NCBI GenBank assembly: GCA_000421085.1
Contig: ATWE01000007.1
Span: forward strand, 124,001-188,000
Direction: 5' to 3'
Length of the DNA: 64,000 nucleotides
Source: Ensifer sp. USDA 6670
Lineage (GTDB): Bacteria > Pseudomonadota > Alphaproteobacteria > Rhizobiales > Rhizobiaceae
Numbering within the stretch: position 1 is the stretch's first letter; the number at the start of each line of letters is the position of its first letter. A model generated the notes under the pieces. The model worked only from the letters and a program-made list of their open reading frames with translations, made no database searches and was not told the origin of the DNA. The position numbers were made by a program, and so were the translations under genes. Of this stretch, positions 38,051-48,064 are shown one piece after another.

Positions 38051-39164
38051 AGCCGTGGCTCTCCGGCTCCTTGTGAACGGCTGCTCTATGCCCGTGATAG
38101 AGATCGCTATCAAGGTACCGCTGGATGCCGAAGCGGACAAGCACACCGATCGCGGCCGCCGCGGGCACCGCCACGAGCAGGCCGACGAAGCCGAAGAGCG
38201 CGCCGAACGCAAGCAGGGCGAACATCAGCCAGACCGGATGCAGCCCGACGCTTTTGCCGACCAGTTTCGGCTGCAGAATATTGCCTTCCAGAAACTGGCC
38301 GCTGAAGAAAACGGCGAGAACCAAAAGGATCCAGACATAGTCCGGCCAGAACTGGACGAGCGCGACGCCGAGCGCAAGCACGAGGCCGACAAGTGATCCC
38401 ACATAGGGAATGAAACTGATCATGCCGGCAAAGAGGCCGATCAGGAGGCCGAAATTGAGCCCGACCATCGTCAGCCCGATCCCGTAGTAAAGGCCGAGGA
38501 TCACGCAGAGAGAGCCCTGGCCGCGGACAAATCCGGCAATGGTCGTATTCATGTCGCGAGCGATCTGCCGCACGACCTCGACGTAATCGCGCGGTATCCA
38601 GCTGTCGACCCTGTCGACCATACGGTCCCAGTCGAGCAGCAGATAGAAGGCGACGACAGGGGTGATGACGAATAGGGACAGGATGTTGAGAAGTGCCAAG
38701 CCGGAGTTCCAGATCTGCTGGAACAGCGTGCCCAGGAAGCTTGCACCCTGCTCCAAAAGCTTGGCCGAGTTCTGCTTGATGGTCGCCATCTGGCCGGCGA
38801 GCCAGTCCGGCAACAGCGTCGACTGGCTGTCGGTCAGGAATTCCTGAAGCCTGGTGATGTAACCCGGCATTTTCTGGATGAACTCGGCAGCCTGCGTGGC
38901 GACCAGCGGAACGATGATCATCAGTGACAGCGCCAGCACGACGACGAAGGCGACCAGGATGGCGATCGTCGCCATCAGCCGGCTCAGACCGAGCCGCTCC
39001 AGGCGATCGGCTACAGGATCGAGAAAATAGGCGAGCGCCATGCCGGCGAGAAAGGGCAGGAGAATGGAACTGAACACCAATAGGAAGGCAATGAAGCCGA
39101 CAAGCACCAGCAGCCAGAAGAAGATCTGGCGCTGAAGTCCCGTACTGCTGACCCGATCGCCCAT
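38049..39164 (-). CDS. AI-2E family transporter (PerM-like)
   Basis: This 371-residue membrane protein has seven to eight hydrophobic segments and the family segment YVGSLVGLVLALGVALVQF...LEGNILQPKLVGKSVGLHPVWLMFALLAFGALFGFVGLLVAVP. The family includes PerM/TqsA-type permeases; autoinducer-2 export is known for only some members, so the substrate is open. I start at ATG 39164 (MGDRVSSTGLQRQ), preceded by a G-rich ribosome binding site; the frame runs on to 39245. It is divergent from purM, 243 bp apart, and upstream of hdaA on the same strand. Confidence 0.88.
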   Translation of the reverse strand: MGDRVSSTGLQRQIFFWLLVLVGFIAFLLVFSSILLPFLAGMALAYFLDPVADRLERLGLSRLMATIAILVAFVVVLALSLMIIVPLVATQAAEFIQKMPGYITRLQEFLTDSQSTLLPDWLAGQMATIKQNSAKLLEQGASFLGTLFQQIWNSGLALLNILSLFVITPVVAFYLLLDWDRMVDRVDSWIPRDYVEVVRQIARDMNTTIAGFVRGQGSLCVILGLYYGIGLTMVGLNFGLLIGLFAGMISFIPYVGSLVGLVLALGVALVQFWPDYVWILLVLAVFFSGQFLEGNILQPKLVGKSVGLHPVWLMFALLAFGALFGFVGLLVAVPAAAAIGVLVRFGIQRYLDSDLYHGHRAAVHKEPESHG

Positions 39165-39407
39165 GACAGCCCCCGTTGCGCGGCACACCGCACCTTCCGC
39201 GTCGTTCGTTCGGACGAGATAGGGCTTGGGGCGCGCCAAGGTCAAGTGCGGCAGCGCTCGCGGGGCAAACGGCCTGTGGCCGGCAGAAGGTGCTGACCAC
39301 AGTCAAATTCACGAAAAAAGCAGGATCGGGCGTGCCTCTGCGCTTGCACTCCTCGCTTCTCCGTGCCAATCGCATCCGCAATCAGCGACGAGCCTTGGAG
39401 AGCGAGC

Positions 39408-40478
39408 ATGAGCCAGTCGGGAAAGAACGGCCTCACCTACAGCGACGCAGGTGTGGATATCGATGCCGGCAACCTGATGGTCGAGAAGATCAAGCCGCAT
39501 GTCCGCTCGACCCGGCGTCCCGGCGCCGATGGCGAGATCGGCGGATTCGGCGGCCTCTTCGACCTGAAGGCCGCCGGTTTCAGCGATCCGGTCCTCGTCG
39601 CCGCCAATGACGGCGTCGGCACGAAGCTCAAGATTGCGATCGACGCCGACAAGCACGATACGGTCGGCATCGACCTCGTCGCCATGTGCGTGAACGATCT
39701 CGTCGTGCAGGGCGCCGAACCGCTGTTCTTCCTCGACTATTTCGCGACGGGCAAGCTCGATCCCGACCAGGGCGCCGCGATCGTCGCGGGAATTGCCGCC
39801 GGCTGCCGTGAGGCAGGCTGCGCGCTGATCGGCGGCGAGACGGCCGAGATGCCGGGCATGTATTCCGGCGGCGACTACGATCTTGCCGGCTTTGCCGTCG
39901 GCGCGGCCGAGCGCGGGCAGCTTCTGCCGGCAGGCGACATTGCCGAAGGAGACGTCATCCTCGGGCTTGCCTCCTCGGGCGTCCACTCGAACGGCTATTC
40001 GCTGGTGCGCAGGATCGTTTCGCTCTCGGGCCTTGCCTGGGATGCTCCGGCACCTTTCGGCCAAGGCACCCTCGCCGACCTCCTGATGACGCCGACGCGC
40101 ATCTATGTGAAACCGCTTTTAAAGGCGATCCGCGAGACGGGTGCGATCAAGGCACTGGCTCACATCACCGGCGGCGGTTTCCCCGAGAATATTCCGCGGG
40201 TGCTGCCGAAGCACCTTGCCGCCGAGATCGACCTCGGCGCCATCGAGCCGCCGGCCGTCTTCTCCTGGCTCGCAAAGACCGGCGGCGTTGCCGCCAACGA
40301 GATGCTGCGCACCTTCAATTGCGGCGTCGGCATGATCGCCGTGGTTCCGGCGAGTGAAGCGGAAAAAGTTGCGGCCGTGCTTGCCGGCGAAGGCGAAACG
40401 GTCTTCACGCTCGGCCGCATGGTCGCACGCGCCGAGGGCGCGCCTGGCACGATCTACAAGGGCAATCTCGCCCTATGA
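39408..40478 (+). CDS. purM: Phosphoribosylformylglycinamidine cyclo-ligase
   Basis: This 356-residue AIR synthetase closes the imidazole ring in purine synthesis, using ATP. Diagnostic segments are [70 protein letters not shown] and [16 protein letters not shown] chose ATG 39408 ([12 protein letters not shown]), with GGAG upstream; the frame is open to 39363. Its stop overlaps the purN start (ATGA), which couples translation. Confidence 0.97.
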   Translation: MSQSGKNGLTYSDAGVDIDAGNLMVEKIKPHVRSTRRPGADGEIGGFGGLFDLKAAGFSDPVLVAANDGVGTKLKIAIDADKHDTVGIDLVAMCVNDLVVQGAEPLFFLDYFATGKLDPDQGAAIVAGIAAGCREAGCALIGGETAEMPGMYSGGDYDLAGFAVGAAERGQLLPAGDIAEGDVILGLASSGVHSNGYSLVRRIVSLSGLAWDAPAPFGQGTLADLLMTPTRIYVKPLLKAIRETGAIKALAHITGGGFPENIPRVLPKHLAAEIDLGAIEPPAVFSWLAKTGGVAANEMLRTFNCGVGMIAVVPASEAEKVAAVLAGEGETVFTLGRMVARAEGAPGTIYKGNLAL

Positions 40479-41137
40479 GCATGGTGTCCGGCAAGAAGAA
40501 GGTCGTCGTGTTCATTTCCGGCGGCGGATCCAACATGATCGCGCTCGCGAAGGCTGCCGCTGCACCGGATTTCCCGGCCGAGATCATTGCGGTGATCGCC
40601 GACAAGGCGGATGCGGGTGGCCTCGACAAGGCGGCCGGGCTCGGTATTCCGACCTTCTCCTTCGTTCGCAAGGATTTTGCGGGCAAGGAAGCGCACGAGC
40701 AGGCAATCCTTGCCGAGCTCGACCGGCTCCAGCCGGACGTGATCTGTCTGGCGGGCTATATGCGCCTTCTTTCTGCGGCCTTCATCCAGCGATACGAGGG
40801 CCGGATCCTCAACATCCATCCGTCGCTGCTGCCGCTCTTCCCGGGGCTTCACACGCACCAGCGCGCGATCGATGCCGGGATGAGGATCGCAGGCTGCACC
40901 GTGCATTTCGTGACGGAGGGTATGGACGACGGACCGATCGTCGCCCAGGCGGCCGTACCGGTCGTTTCCGGCGACACGGCGGATACGCTTGCCGCCCGCG
41001 TTTTGACGGTCGAGCACCGGATCTATCCGATGGCGCTGCGACTCGTCGCCGAAGGCAAGGTGCGGATGGAAGCCGGCCGGGTGGTAAGCCATGCCGTCGG
41101 CGAGGCAACGGGTACGCTCATTTCCCCCGTCATCTGA
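40475..41137 (+). CDS. purN: Phosphoribosylglycinamide formyltransferase
   Basis: This 220-residue GAR transformylase uses 10-formyl-tetrahydrofolate in the third step of purine synthesis. The family motifs [12 protein letters not shown] (phosphate-binding loop), [23 protein letters not shown] (Asn and His of the active site) and [23 protein letters not shown] (catalytic Asp) are intact. Its ATG overlaps the purM stop. It converges on acvB, with only 9 bp between the two stops. Confidence 0.97.
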   Translation: MSMVSGKKKVVVFISGGGSNMIALAKAAAAPDFPAEIIAVIADKADAGGLDKAAGLGIPTFSFVRKDFAGKEAHEQAILAELDRLQPDVICLAGYMRLLSAAFIQRYEGRILNIHPSLLPLFPGLHTHQRAIDAGMRIAGCTVHFVTEGMDDGPIVAQAAVPVVSGDTADTLAARVLTVEHRIYPMALRLVAEGKVRMEAGRVVSHAVGEATGTLISPVI

Positions 41138-41146
41138 CGCATCGGC

Positions 41147-42529
41147 TCACCTTCCTAACGCCAGCCGGCGGTCCAGTCCGTCGAGCACACGTCGTGCCAG
41201 AGCGGCATAGTCGCCATCGAAATGATGGCCTCCCTCGATGGGAACCAAGTCGATGCCGGAGGCTTTCAGATCCGGGCAAGCATCGTCCTCCTCGTCGGTG
41301 CCGTAGATGCACTGGATGAGCGCCGGCTCGATCGCCTTGATGTCGTCGACCGGGTCTCCAGCATTTCCCTCCCCGTCGGCGCCGAGCCAGCCGAGGACGG
41401 AGATCTTGTAGTCGGCGCGATGCGACAGTGCCATGAGCGTGACCTGCCGTATGCGTGCGCGAGTCGCGGGCGCAAGCAGGTTGTAGGTGCGCGGCAGGAC
41501 GTCTGCGCCGAAGGAATAGCCGATCAGCAGTACGTTGCGGACGTTCCATCGCTTACCGTAATAGGTAATGATGCGGGCGAGATCGTCCGCCGTCGCCTGC
41601 GGCTGGCGCTCCGACCAGAAATAGCGCAGCGAATCTACCCCGACGACAGGCACGCCCTGCTGCTGCAGCGCATTGCCGACCTCCTTGTCGATGTCGCGCC
41701 AGCCGCCGTCGCCGGAATAGATCACCGCCATGGTATCGCGCGTGGGCTTAGCTTCGAGAACGTTCAGGGGCAGCCCGAACGGGTTGTCCCCTTCGTCCCC
41801 CTGCCGGATGTACCCGTCGAGCGTGGAGGAAAGTACGGCATAGACGTCTTCGTCGCTCTCCTGGACTTCAACGTCCGGATGCTTGGCTGCGAGAGCGGCA
41901 ACGTGCTCGCGTCCTGCAGGCGACGCGGACGGCGAAGAGACGACGGTTACCGGGTCGGGCAACGCGCCATCGGTCAGGCCATAGACCATGCGGTCGCCTT
42001 TGCGGATCTTTTCGGCAGGAGTGCAGAGCTGCTTCGTCAGGGCGATACCCTCTTCGGGATCGACTGCGAGCGTCCGCCCGATGGTCGCTGCGGGCGACTG
42101 TGCGGCGATCGCCAGCGCCATGGCCCCGCCGGCCCCGACGCCGGCGACGATCGGCGGCCGATAGGCACCGTTGCCGGCCGCACGCTGCACCTGCTGACTC
42201 AAGGATTCGATGTCCGAGACCGTGTAGATGCAGTCGCCGTCATCCCTGGTAAGGGCTGCCAGATAGGCCTTGAGGTCGATGCCTATGACGAGCGCTTTCT
42301 CGCTCGAAAGTTTCCGGGCAACGGCATCCTCCCTCTCTGTCCAGCCACCGGCGTCCGAGAGCAGCACCACGAGGCCGGAAGCCGCCTCTTTCGGGAACAG
42401 GATGTGCGGTGCGGGGATCATGCCGGTGTCGAACTTTGCCGCCTCTTCGGCAAAAGACGGACGGGATGCAGCGCCGGCAATCAGTGCCGCCAGGGCTGCA
42501 CGCTTCAATATCGTTTTAATGGGGCTCAT
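41147..42529 (-). CDS. acvB: AcvB/AtvA, VirJ-domain lysyl-phosphatidylglycerol hydrolase
   Basis: This 460-residue secreted protein has a signal peptide (MSPIKTILKRAALAALIAGAA). It has two alpha/beta-hydrolase-like halves. The C-terminal VirJ domain (about 262-460) has the nucleophile elbow LLIGYSFGAD (Ser339) and a late VPIEGGHHFDGDY with the histidine. The N-terminal half has the elbow-like GVGAG (130-134) without serine, so it is probably inactive. AcvB of Agrobacterium hydrolyses lysyl-phosphatidylglycerol in the periplasm, and Rhizobium AtvA supports acid tolerance. It overlaps the lpiA stop by ATGA. The open frame upstream to 43285 is antisense-type noise. Confidence 0.92.
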   Translation of the reverse strand: MSPIKTILKRAALAALIAGAASRPSFAEEAAKFDTGMIPAPHILFPKEAASGLVVLLSDAGGWTEREDAVARKLSSEKALVIGIDLKAYLAALTRDDGDCIYTVSDIESLSQQVQRAAGNGAYRPPIVAGVGAGGAMALAIAAQSPAATIGRTLAVDPEEGIALTKQLCTPAEKIRKGDRMVYGLTDGALPDPVTVVSSPSASPAGREHVAALAAKHPDVEVQESDEDVYAVLSSTLDGYIRQGDEGDNPFGLPLNVLEAKPTRDTMAVIYSGDGGWRDIDKEVGNALQQQGVPVVGVDSLRYFWSERQPQATADDLARIITYYGKRWNVRNVLLIGYSFGADVLPRTYNLLAPATRARIRQVTLMALSHRADYKISVLGWLGADGEGNAGDPVDDIKAIEPALIQCIYGTDEEDDACPDLKASGIDLVPIEGGHHFDGDYAALARRVLDGLDRRLALGR

Positions 42530-45132
42530 TTCCTGATCACTCCCTTCAGGCCGCCGCCGATCAGGAATGTCGCATCCATCAGCGCCAGAACCGGGTTGAA
42601 GCCTCCGCTCGCCACCAGGTAGCGCGGCTGCCATTGCGGGTGAAACTTGGACTTGAAGGCGCGCAAGCCCTTGAAATTGTAGAAGCGTTCGCCGTGCTCG
42701 TAAAACGCCCGACCGACGCGGTCCCATACGGGCGCCAGCCGGCGCTCCGACATGCCCGACAGCGGCGCCATTCCGAGATTGAAACGCCGATAGCCCTCGT
42801 TCTTCAGATATTCCATCAATTGCGCGAACAGAAAGTCCATCGCCCCTTTCGGCGCCTCGGGCGAGAAACGCATGAGGTCGACCGAGCCCTCCTCCTTCGT
42901 GCCGGTGATCAGGATGTTGGCGAAGGCCACGATGCGACCCTGCCATTTGAGGATGGCGACAGGCTGCGCCGTCAGATATCGCGGATCGAAGACGCCGAGG
43001 GAAAAGCCCTTTTCCCGCGCATTGTGGTGGGCGAGCCAGGCATCTGAAACGGCCCCGAGCTCCGGAAGAATTGCCGGTATCTCCGCAGGCGCGACGACCG
43101 AGAACTCCAGCCCATCGCGAAGGCCACGACTCACCTGCTGGCGCAGGTTGGCCCACTTGCCGCCCTTCATCTCGAGGCGCACGAGATCGACCTCGGCAAG
43201 TTCGCCGAGGCGAAAGGCTCTCAAGCCTGCATCCGCGTAATGGGCAAGCCCGCGCGCCGAGACCTGGTAGAAGACCGCCCGGCAACCACTGGAGCGCGCC
43301 GCCTCGATGAACTGCCAGATGAGATCCGGCCAGGCATCCACGGGCCCGACCGGATCGAACAACGCTATCCAGGAACGCGCCCAGCGGCCATACATGATGA
43401 AGGCCCGGCCGTCGGCGGAGAACATGACGCTCTTGTCACCCATGCGCACGAGGTTGGCGTCGGACATGTCCTGCGCGTCGACGATGGCGATCGCCCGTTC
43501 CATCTCCTGCCCACAGGCGGGCGCAACGGCCGCAGCGGCCGGGCGCATCAGGCTCCAGATCGCTACAGCACTTGCGCCGATCGTCACTCCCAAAAGGGCG
43601 CGAAGCCCGCGCGGCGCCTCGGCGGAGAATTCGAACTGCCACCAGAGCTCATGGCTGTATGCGACGTCGCGATAGACGAAGAGCAGGACGACGAATGCGC
43701 CGAAGCAGATGACGCCGAGCGCGGTAAGCCACGGGAGCGTCAGCGCCTGTCCGAAAAGAGAGGCGGGACGGTTGAAGAGCCGGCGACTTGCGAGCAGCCC
43801 GGCAAGGAGGAAGGCAAGCATGCCGGCTTCCCCGAACGCCACCGCCTTCATCAACGAGAGCAGGATTGCGGCGAGCGCGATCGCGATCGACGCCCACCAG
43901 GCGCCATCGAGACGCAGCGCCAGCCCCCGCGCGACGATGAACAGTACCAGCCCCAACAGGCTCGCGAGGAAATGCGCCCCTTCGATGATCGGGAGGGGCA
44001 CGTAATTCGCAAGAAAGGCCAGGTTCTCGTCCGGCGTCGGCGTCACGCCCGAGAGAACCAGCATCAGGGCGAGCACGAGCGCCAGCGTGGCGAGCAACAG
44101 CGGCGTCATCCGGCCGCCGGCGCGGCGAAGGCTGGAGGCTGCCGGGTGGCCGGCCAACTGGCGGAGTTCGATGCCGATCATCACCACGATGGCGATGAGC
44201 AAGGGCAACAGGTGGTAGATGACGCGGTAGAGGACGAGCGCACCGAGCACCGCATCGACGCCGGCTGCGCGGCCCAGGCTCGCAACGATCACCGCTTCAA
44301 AAACCCCGAGCCCCGCGGGCACGTGGCTGAGCACGCCGAGGCCGACCGCCACGGCATAGATCGCCAGGAAAGCGGGCCAGCCAACCGTTCCGGCGGGCAA
44401 AAGGACATAGAGGACCGTCGCCGACACAGCCAGATCGAGCGCCGTAACGAGGAACTGGCGCGAACATGTTCGTGAGTCCGGCAGACGCAAGACGAGGCGG
44501 CCGATACGGACCTCGCGACCGCGGCGGGCGGCGATCAGGACCACCAGCAAACCGGCGAGGACGAAGACGGCAATTGCCCGCAGCCATGCCGCATCGATGC
44601 CAGTCAGCGGCGCCACGTATTCGCCAACGGCAAGCAGGCTCAGGCAGGTGACCACCGCGAGCCCCAACCCGAAGGCGAGCGTTACGAAGGCGATGATACG
44701 GGCGATTTCCTCCGGTTTCAGCCCAAGGCGCGAATAGGACCGATAGCGGATTGCACCGCCGCTCAGCGGACCGAAGCCCGCCGTGTTGCCAACGGCATAG
44801 GCGCAGCAGGCCGTGAGCGCGACGGCGGGATAGGGGAGCTTGCGTTTGACGTAGTCGAGCGCGCTGACGTCGTAAAAGGTGAGTGCAAGGAAGCTCAGAC
44901 CCGTGAACAGGATCGCCGTTGCCACCGATCGCCGGCTCGTATTCGCCAGCGCCGACACGACATCGTGATATTGCACCTCGGCCGTCAGGTGAAAGATCGC
45001 CGCGCCGAAGAGCGCAATCACGAGGAGTGTTCCCAGCGCGGAGAAATAACGCTGGTTGCGCTTCAGAAAGAGCCGCCATGCGCCGCGGCCCTGTTGGTCT
45101 TCCGCTTGAAACTCTTCCGAGGAGGACGCCAT
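42526..45132 (-). CDS. lpiA: Lysyl-phosphatidylglycerol synthase/flippase LpiA (MprF family)
   Basis: This 868-residue bifunctional membrane protein has about fourteen N-terminal hydrophobic segments (residues 25-530) forming the flippase, then a cytoplasmic DUF2156/GNAT-like synthase domain (about 550-850). The synthase transfers lysine from lysyl-tRNA to phosphatidylglycerol; VMFSADGRAFIMYGRWARSW, GFSLGVFDPRYL and MDFLFAQLMEYLKNEGYRRFNLGMAPLSG are characteristic. Low-pH induction of lpiA is known in S. medicae and R. tropici. An AT-rich stretch lies upstream at about 45190-45236. It is followed by acvB in one operon. Confidence 0.94.
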   Translation of the reverse strand: MASSSEEFQAEDQQGRGAWRLFLKRNQRYFSALGTLLVIALFGAAIFHLTAEVQYHDVVSALANTSRRSVATAILFTGLSFLALTFYDVSALDYVKRKLPYPAVALTACCAYAVGNTAGFGPLSGGAIRYRSYSRLGLKPEEIARIIAFVTLAFGLGLAVVTCLSLLAVGEYVAPLTGIDAAWLRAIAVFVLAGLLVVLIAARRGREVRIGRLVLRLPDSRTCSRQFLVTALDLAVSATVLYVLLPAGTVGWPAFLAIYAVAVGLGVLSHVPAGLGVFEAVIVASLGRAAGVDAVLGALVLYRVIYHLLPLLIAIVVMIGIELRQLAGHPAASSLRRAGGRMTPLLLATLALVLALMLVLSGVTPTPDENLAFLANYVPLPIIEGAHFLASLLGLVLFIVARGLALRLDGAWWASIAIALAAILLSLMKAVAFGEAGMLAFLLAGLLASRRLFNRPASLFGQALTLPWLTALGVICFGAFVVLLFVYRDVAYSHELWWQFEFSAEAPRGLRALLGVTIGASAVAIWSLMRPAAAAVAPACGQEMERAIAIVDAQDMSDANLVRMGDKSVMFSADGRAFIMYGRWARSWIALFDPVGPVDAWPDLIWQFIEAARSSGCRAVFYQVSARGLAHYADAGLRAFRLGELAEVDLVRLEMKGGKWANLRQQVSRGLRDGLEFSVVAPAEIPAILPELGAVSDAWLAHHNAREKGFSLGVFDPRYLTAQPVAILKWQGRIVAFANILITGTKEEGSVDLMRFSPEAPKGAMDFLFAQLMEYLKNEGYRRFNLGMAPLSGMSERRLAPVWDRVGRAFYEHGERFYNFKGLRAFKSKFHPQWQPRYLVASGGFNPVLALMDATFLIGGGLKGVIRK

Positions 45133-45236
45133 TGTTTCGCCCGTGCCGTTGAAGGAGACGACAATGGCTTACCGCAGTGCAGCGCAATCAAACAGTGAAA
45201 TATCGGTAATGTAAAATATTATGGAATATCAGGTGA

Positions 45237-45833
45237 TTACTTGACGAGCGAGGCACGGTTGAGCATAGCCCATTGCAGGAGCGTGATGGTCTTGGCATCG
45301 CACAGCTCACCGGTGCCGATCATGGTGACAGCCTCCTCGAAGGGGATTTCCAGCACCTCGATGTCCTCACCCTCATGCGCAAGTCCGCCGCCCGCCGCGA
45401 CCTTCTTTGATATATCGATGAGACCGAGGAAGAAACTCGTGCGCTCCGTAATGGAGCCGGGACTCATATAGGCATCGAAGAGATGCATGGCCGTCTCGAT
45501 GCGGTAGCCGGTTTCCTCCATCGCCTCGCGGCAGATGGCAACTTCCGGGGCTTCGCCGTCGAGCAGACCCGCCGGCGCTTCGAGGAGATATCCCGTTTCC
45601 CCCTGCAGGAAAACTGGCAGGCGCAGCTGGCGGACGAGAACCACCACCTGCCGCTCCGGATCGAAGAGGAGGATCGTTGCGGCGCGGCCGTGGTCGTGTA
45701 CCTCACGCACGAGGCGCGCGGTGCTGCCGTCGGACATTTCCTGCTCGATCGTGATCTGCTCGAGATTGATGAAGCCATCCCAGACCGTTTTGCGATCGAT
45801 GATCCGGAAGCGCGGGTCCGTGTTTTTGGTCAT
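45237..45833 (-). CDS. Nudix hydrolase, NudK/GDP-mannose pyrophosphatase-like
   Basis: This 198-residue protein carries the Nudix helix GLLDGEAPEVAICREAMEETGY (about 92-113) with the REAMEETG core. Upstream PVFLQGETGYLLEAPAG and later DAYMSPGSITERTSFFLGLID resemble the NudK subfamily, which hydrolyses GDP-mannose and similar sugar nucleotides. The exact substrate is not determined by sequence. It starts at 45833. It is 30 bp downstream of the broken oxidoreductase gene on the same strand and may be cotranscribed with it. Confidence 0.88.
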   Translation of the reverse strand: MTKNTDPRFRIIDRKTVWDGFINLEQITIEQEMSDGSTARLVREVHDHGRAATILLFDPERQVVVLVRQLRLPVFLQGETGYLLEAPAGLLDGEAPEVAICREAMEETGYRIETAMHLFDAYMSPGSITERTSFFLGLIDISKKVAAGGGLAHEGEDIEVLEIPFEEAVTMIGTGELCDAKTITLLQWAMLNRASLVK

Positions 45834-45863
45834 GGATGGCCCTTGTGAGAGTATGGGCGCCGG

Positions 45864-47996
45864 TCAGGCCCGGCGCATCCAGACTCGGTTGTCGTGGAAT
45901 GCAGCGCCGCCATAGGGCGCCACGGCATCGGCACCGGTCAGCACGTTGATCCCCTCCCCGTCCAAGTGGGCGCCATTGGGCCAAAGCCCTTCGGCGATGA
46001 CGACGCCGCGACGGGTACCCCCTCCGATCTTCGCGTGCAGGCGGATTTCACCACGCCCGTTGCCAAGCATGACGACGTCGCCCTCGGCGATACCGAGTTC
46101 GGCCGCATCCTCCGCATGGATCATGACTTCCGGCCGGCCTTCCTTCTGGACCGAGGACGGGGTTTCGGCAAAGGTGGAGTTGAGGAAGGAGCGCGCTGGC
46201 GACGTTGCCAGCCGGAACGGATGCCGCTCGTCTGCCACCTCGATGAGGTCGACGTGATCGGGAAACTCGGGAAGCTCACCGTGCGGCCCCTGAGCCCCCA
46301 TCGCCTTCGGTGGCCGGTTCGGCGCGGGCGTACCGGTCCAATCCGCCTTGAACCGGAACCTGCCGTCCGGATGCCCGAAGCCGTTGAGGAAATGCGCCTC
46401 CTCGAAAGCGGGCTGGCAATCGAGCCATTTCTGCTCCTTCATCTCGTCGTAGCCGATGCCGTAATTGGCGAGCAGTCGGTCGATATGCTGACGTTCCGTC
46501 AGGCCGAAGCCGGGACAGTCTGCGACGCCGAGACGCTTTGCCAGCTCTTCGATGACGAAAAGATTGGTGCGCACGGTCGGCGGCGGCTCGACGACTTTCG
46601 GCCCGAGCAGGATATGCTGGTGGCCGCCACCGCGATAAAGGTCGTCGTGCTCGAGGAACATGGTGGCCGGCAGGATGATATCCGCGAGTTGCGCGGTGTC
46701 CGTCATGAATTGCTCGTGCACGGCGACGAAGACGTCGTCGCGCAGGAAGCCGCGCTTCACCAGCCGCTGCTCCGGCGCGACATTGACCGGATTGGTGTTC
46801 TGGATGAGCAGTGCCGTCACGGGGCCGCGATGGCGAAGCGCTTCGGCATCTCCGGTCAGCACGCGGCCGATCTGCGACTGGTCGAGCATGCGCACATCCG
46901 GATCGTGAAAGGCGCTGCCCACGAGTTCGCGCTTGTCCAGCCGGAAAATGTCGTTGTTCGAATGGAAGGCGCCGCCGCCCTCGTGTTTCCAGGAGCCGAG
47001 CACCGTGGCAACGGAGGCTGCGGCATGGATCGCAACGGAGCCGTTGCGCTGGCGGGTGAAGCCATAGCCGAGACGGAAATAGGTCCGAGCCGTCGTCCCG
47101 ACGAGTCTCGCGAAAGCTTCGATCTCCTCCACCGAAAGCCCGGTGATCGCGGAGGCCCATTCCGGTCCGCGTGTTTTCAGATGCGCTTCGAGCCCCGCGG
47201 GATCGTCGGCGAATTCAGCCATATAGGCGCGGTCCGCATGACCGTCGCGGAAGGCGACGTGCATGACGGCGCAGGCGAGCGCCGCGTCCGTGCCGGGCTT
47301 CAGGACCAGGCCCATATCGGCCTGCTTGATGGTCGGATTGTCGTAGACGTCGATGACGACGATCTTGGCGCCGCGCTCCTTTCGCGCCTTGACCGCGTGG
47401 GTCATGACGTTGACCTGCGTCGCCACCGCATTGGTGCCCCAGATCACCACGCAATCGGATTTGGCCATCTCCCTTGGGTCCGGTCCGCGCAGGGTGCCGG
47501 TCGCCATGGTGAAACCCGTCCAGGCCATGTTGGTGCAGATCGACCCGAAGAAGCCGGAATAGCGCTTGGCGTGGCGCAACCTTTCTATGGAGTCGCGCTG
47601 CACCTGCCCCATTGTCCCGGCATAGAAATAGGGCCAGACCGCCTCCGAGCCGTGCCTCTGCTCGGCCTTGACGAACTGGTCGGCGATCTCGTCGAGGGCC
47701 GTCTCCCAGGAAATCTCCTGCCAACGCCCCTAGCCCTTCGCACCGACCCGGCGTTGCGGCACCATCAAACGGCCGGGATGATAGATACGCTCTCCATAGC
47801 GGGCGACCTTGGCGCAGATCACCCCCGCCGTATAGGTGTTTCCCGCCGCGCCGCGTACGCGCCCGATGCGGCCCTCGGCGGTGAGGTCGACCTCCAGCGC
47901 GCAAGCCGAGGGACAGTCATGCGGACAGACCGAATGGCCGATGGTTTTTTCTTGTCTGATAGGGGTCGCAACGTTCATGGCTTTTCTATATGGCAT
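45864..47996 (-). pseudogene. Molybdopterin oxidoreductase gene interrupted by an in-frame TAG
   Basis: Two consecutive open segments in the same frame make one molybdopterin oxidoreductase of about 704-710 residues. The first (47996 or 47978 to 47730) holds the [4Fe-4S] cysteines, C18, C22 and C26 in CPHDCPSACALEV plus C55 in GVICAKVARYG, and ends RVGAKG-TAG. After the stop the frame continues GRWQEISWETALDE...WPYFYAGTMGQVQRD and stays open to 45864, with the cofactor-binding blocks (VIWGTNAVATQVNV, LIQNTNPVNVAP) and a C-terminal molydopterin-dinucleotide domain. One base change would restore reading. The downstream ATG near 47612 would give a protein without the Fe-S domain, so function is probably lost. 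Confidence 0.85.
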
Positions 47997-48064
47997 GGCC
48001 AGGGACGCTCAAAGCCCCATTCGCCATCCATCGAAACAATTGATCGCGGCCATCGGCAAGGCTT

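Noticed and set aside
42530..43285. In-frame upstream extension of acvB to 43285
   Set aside because: It is inside lpiA in another frame and lacks any homology feature. The signal peptide starts at 42529.
47730..47732. Read-through of the TAG as pyrrolysine or other recoding
   Set aside because: No pyl genes are expected in rhizobia, selenocysteine uses TGA, and the site (KG-stop-GRW) is not a catalytic position.
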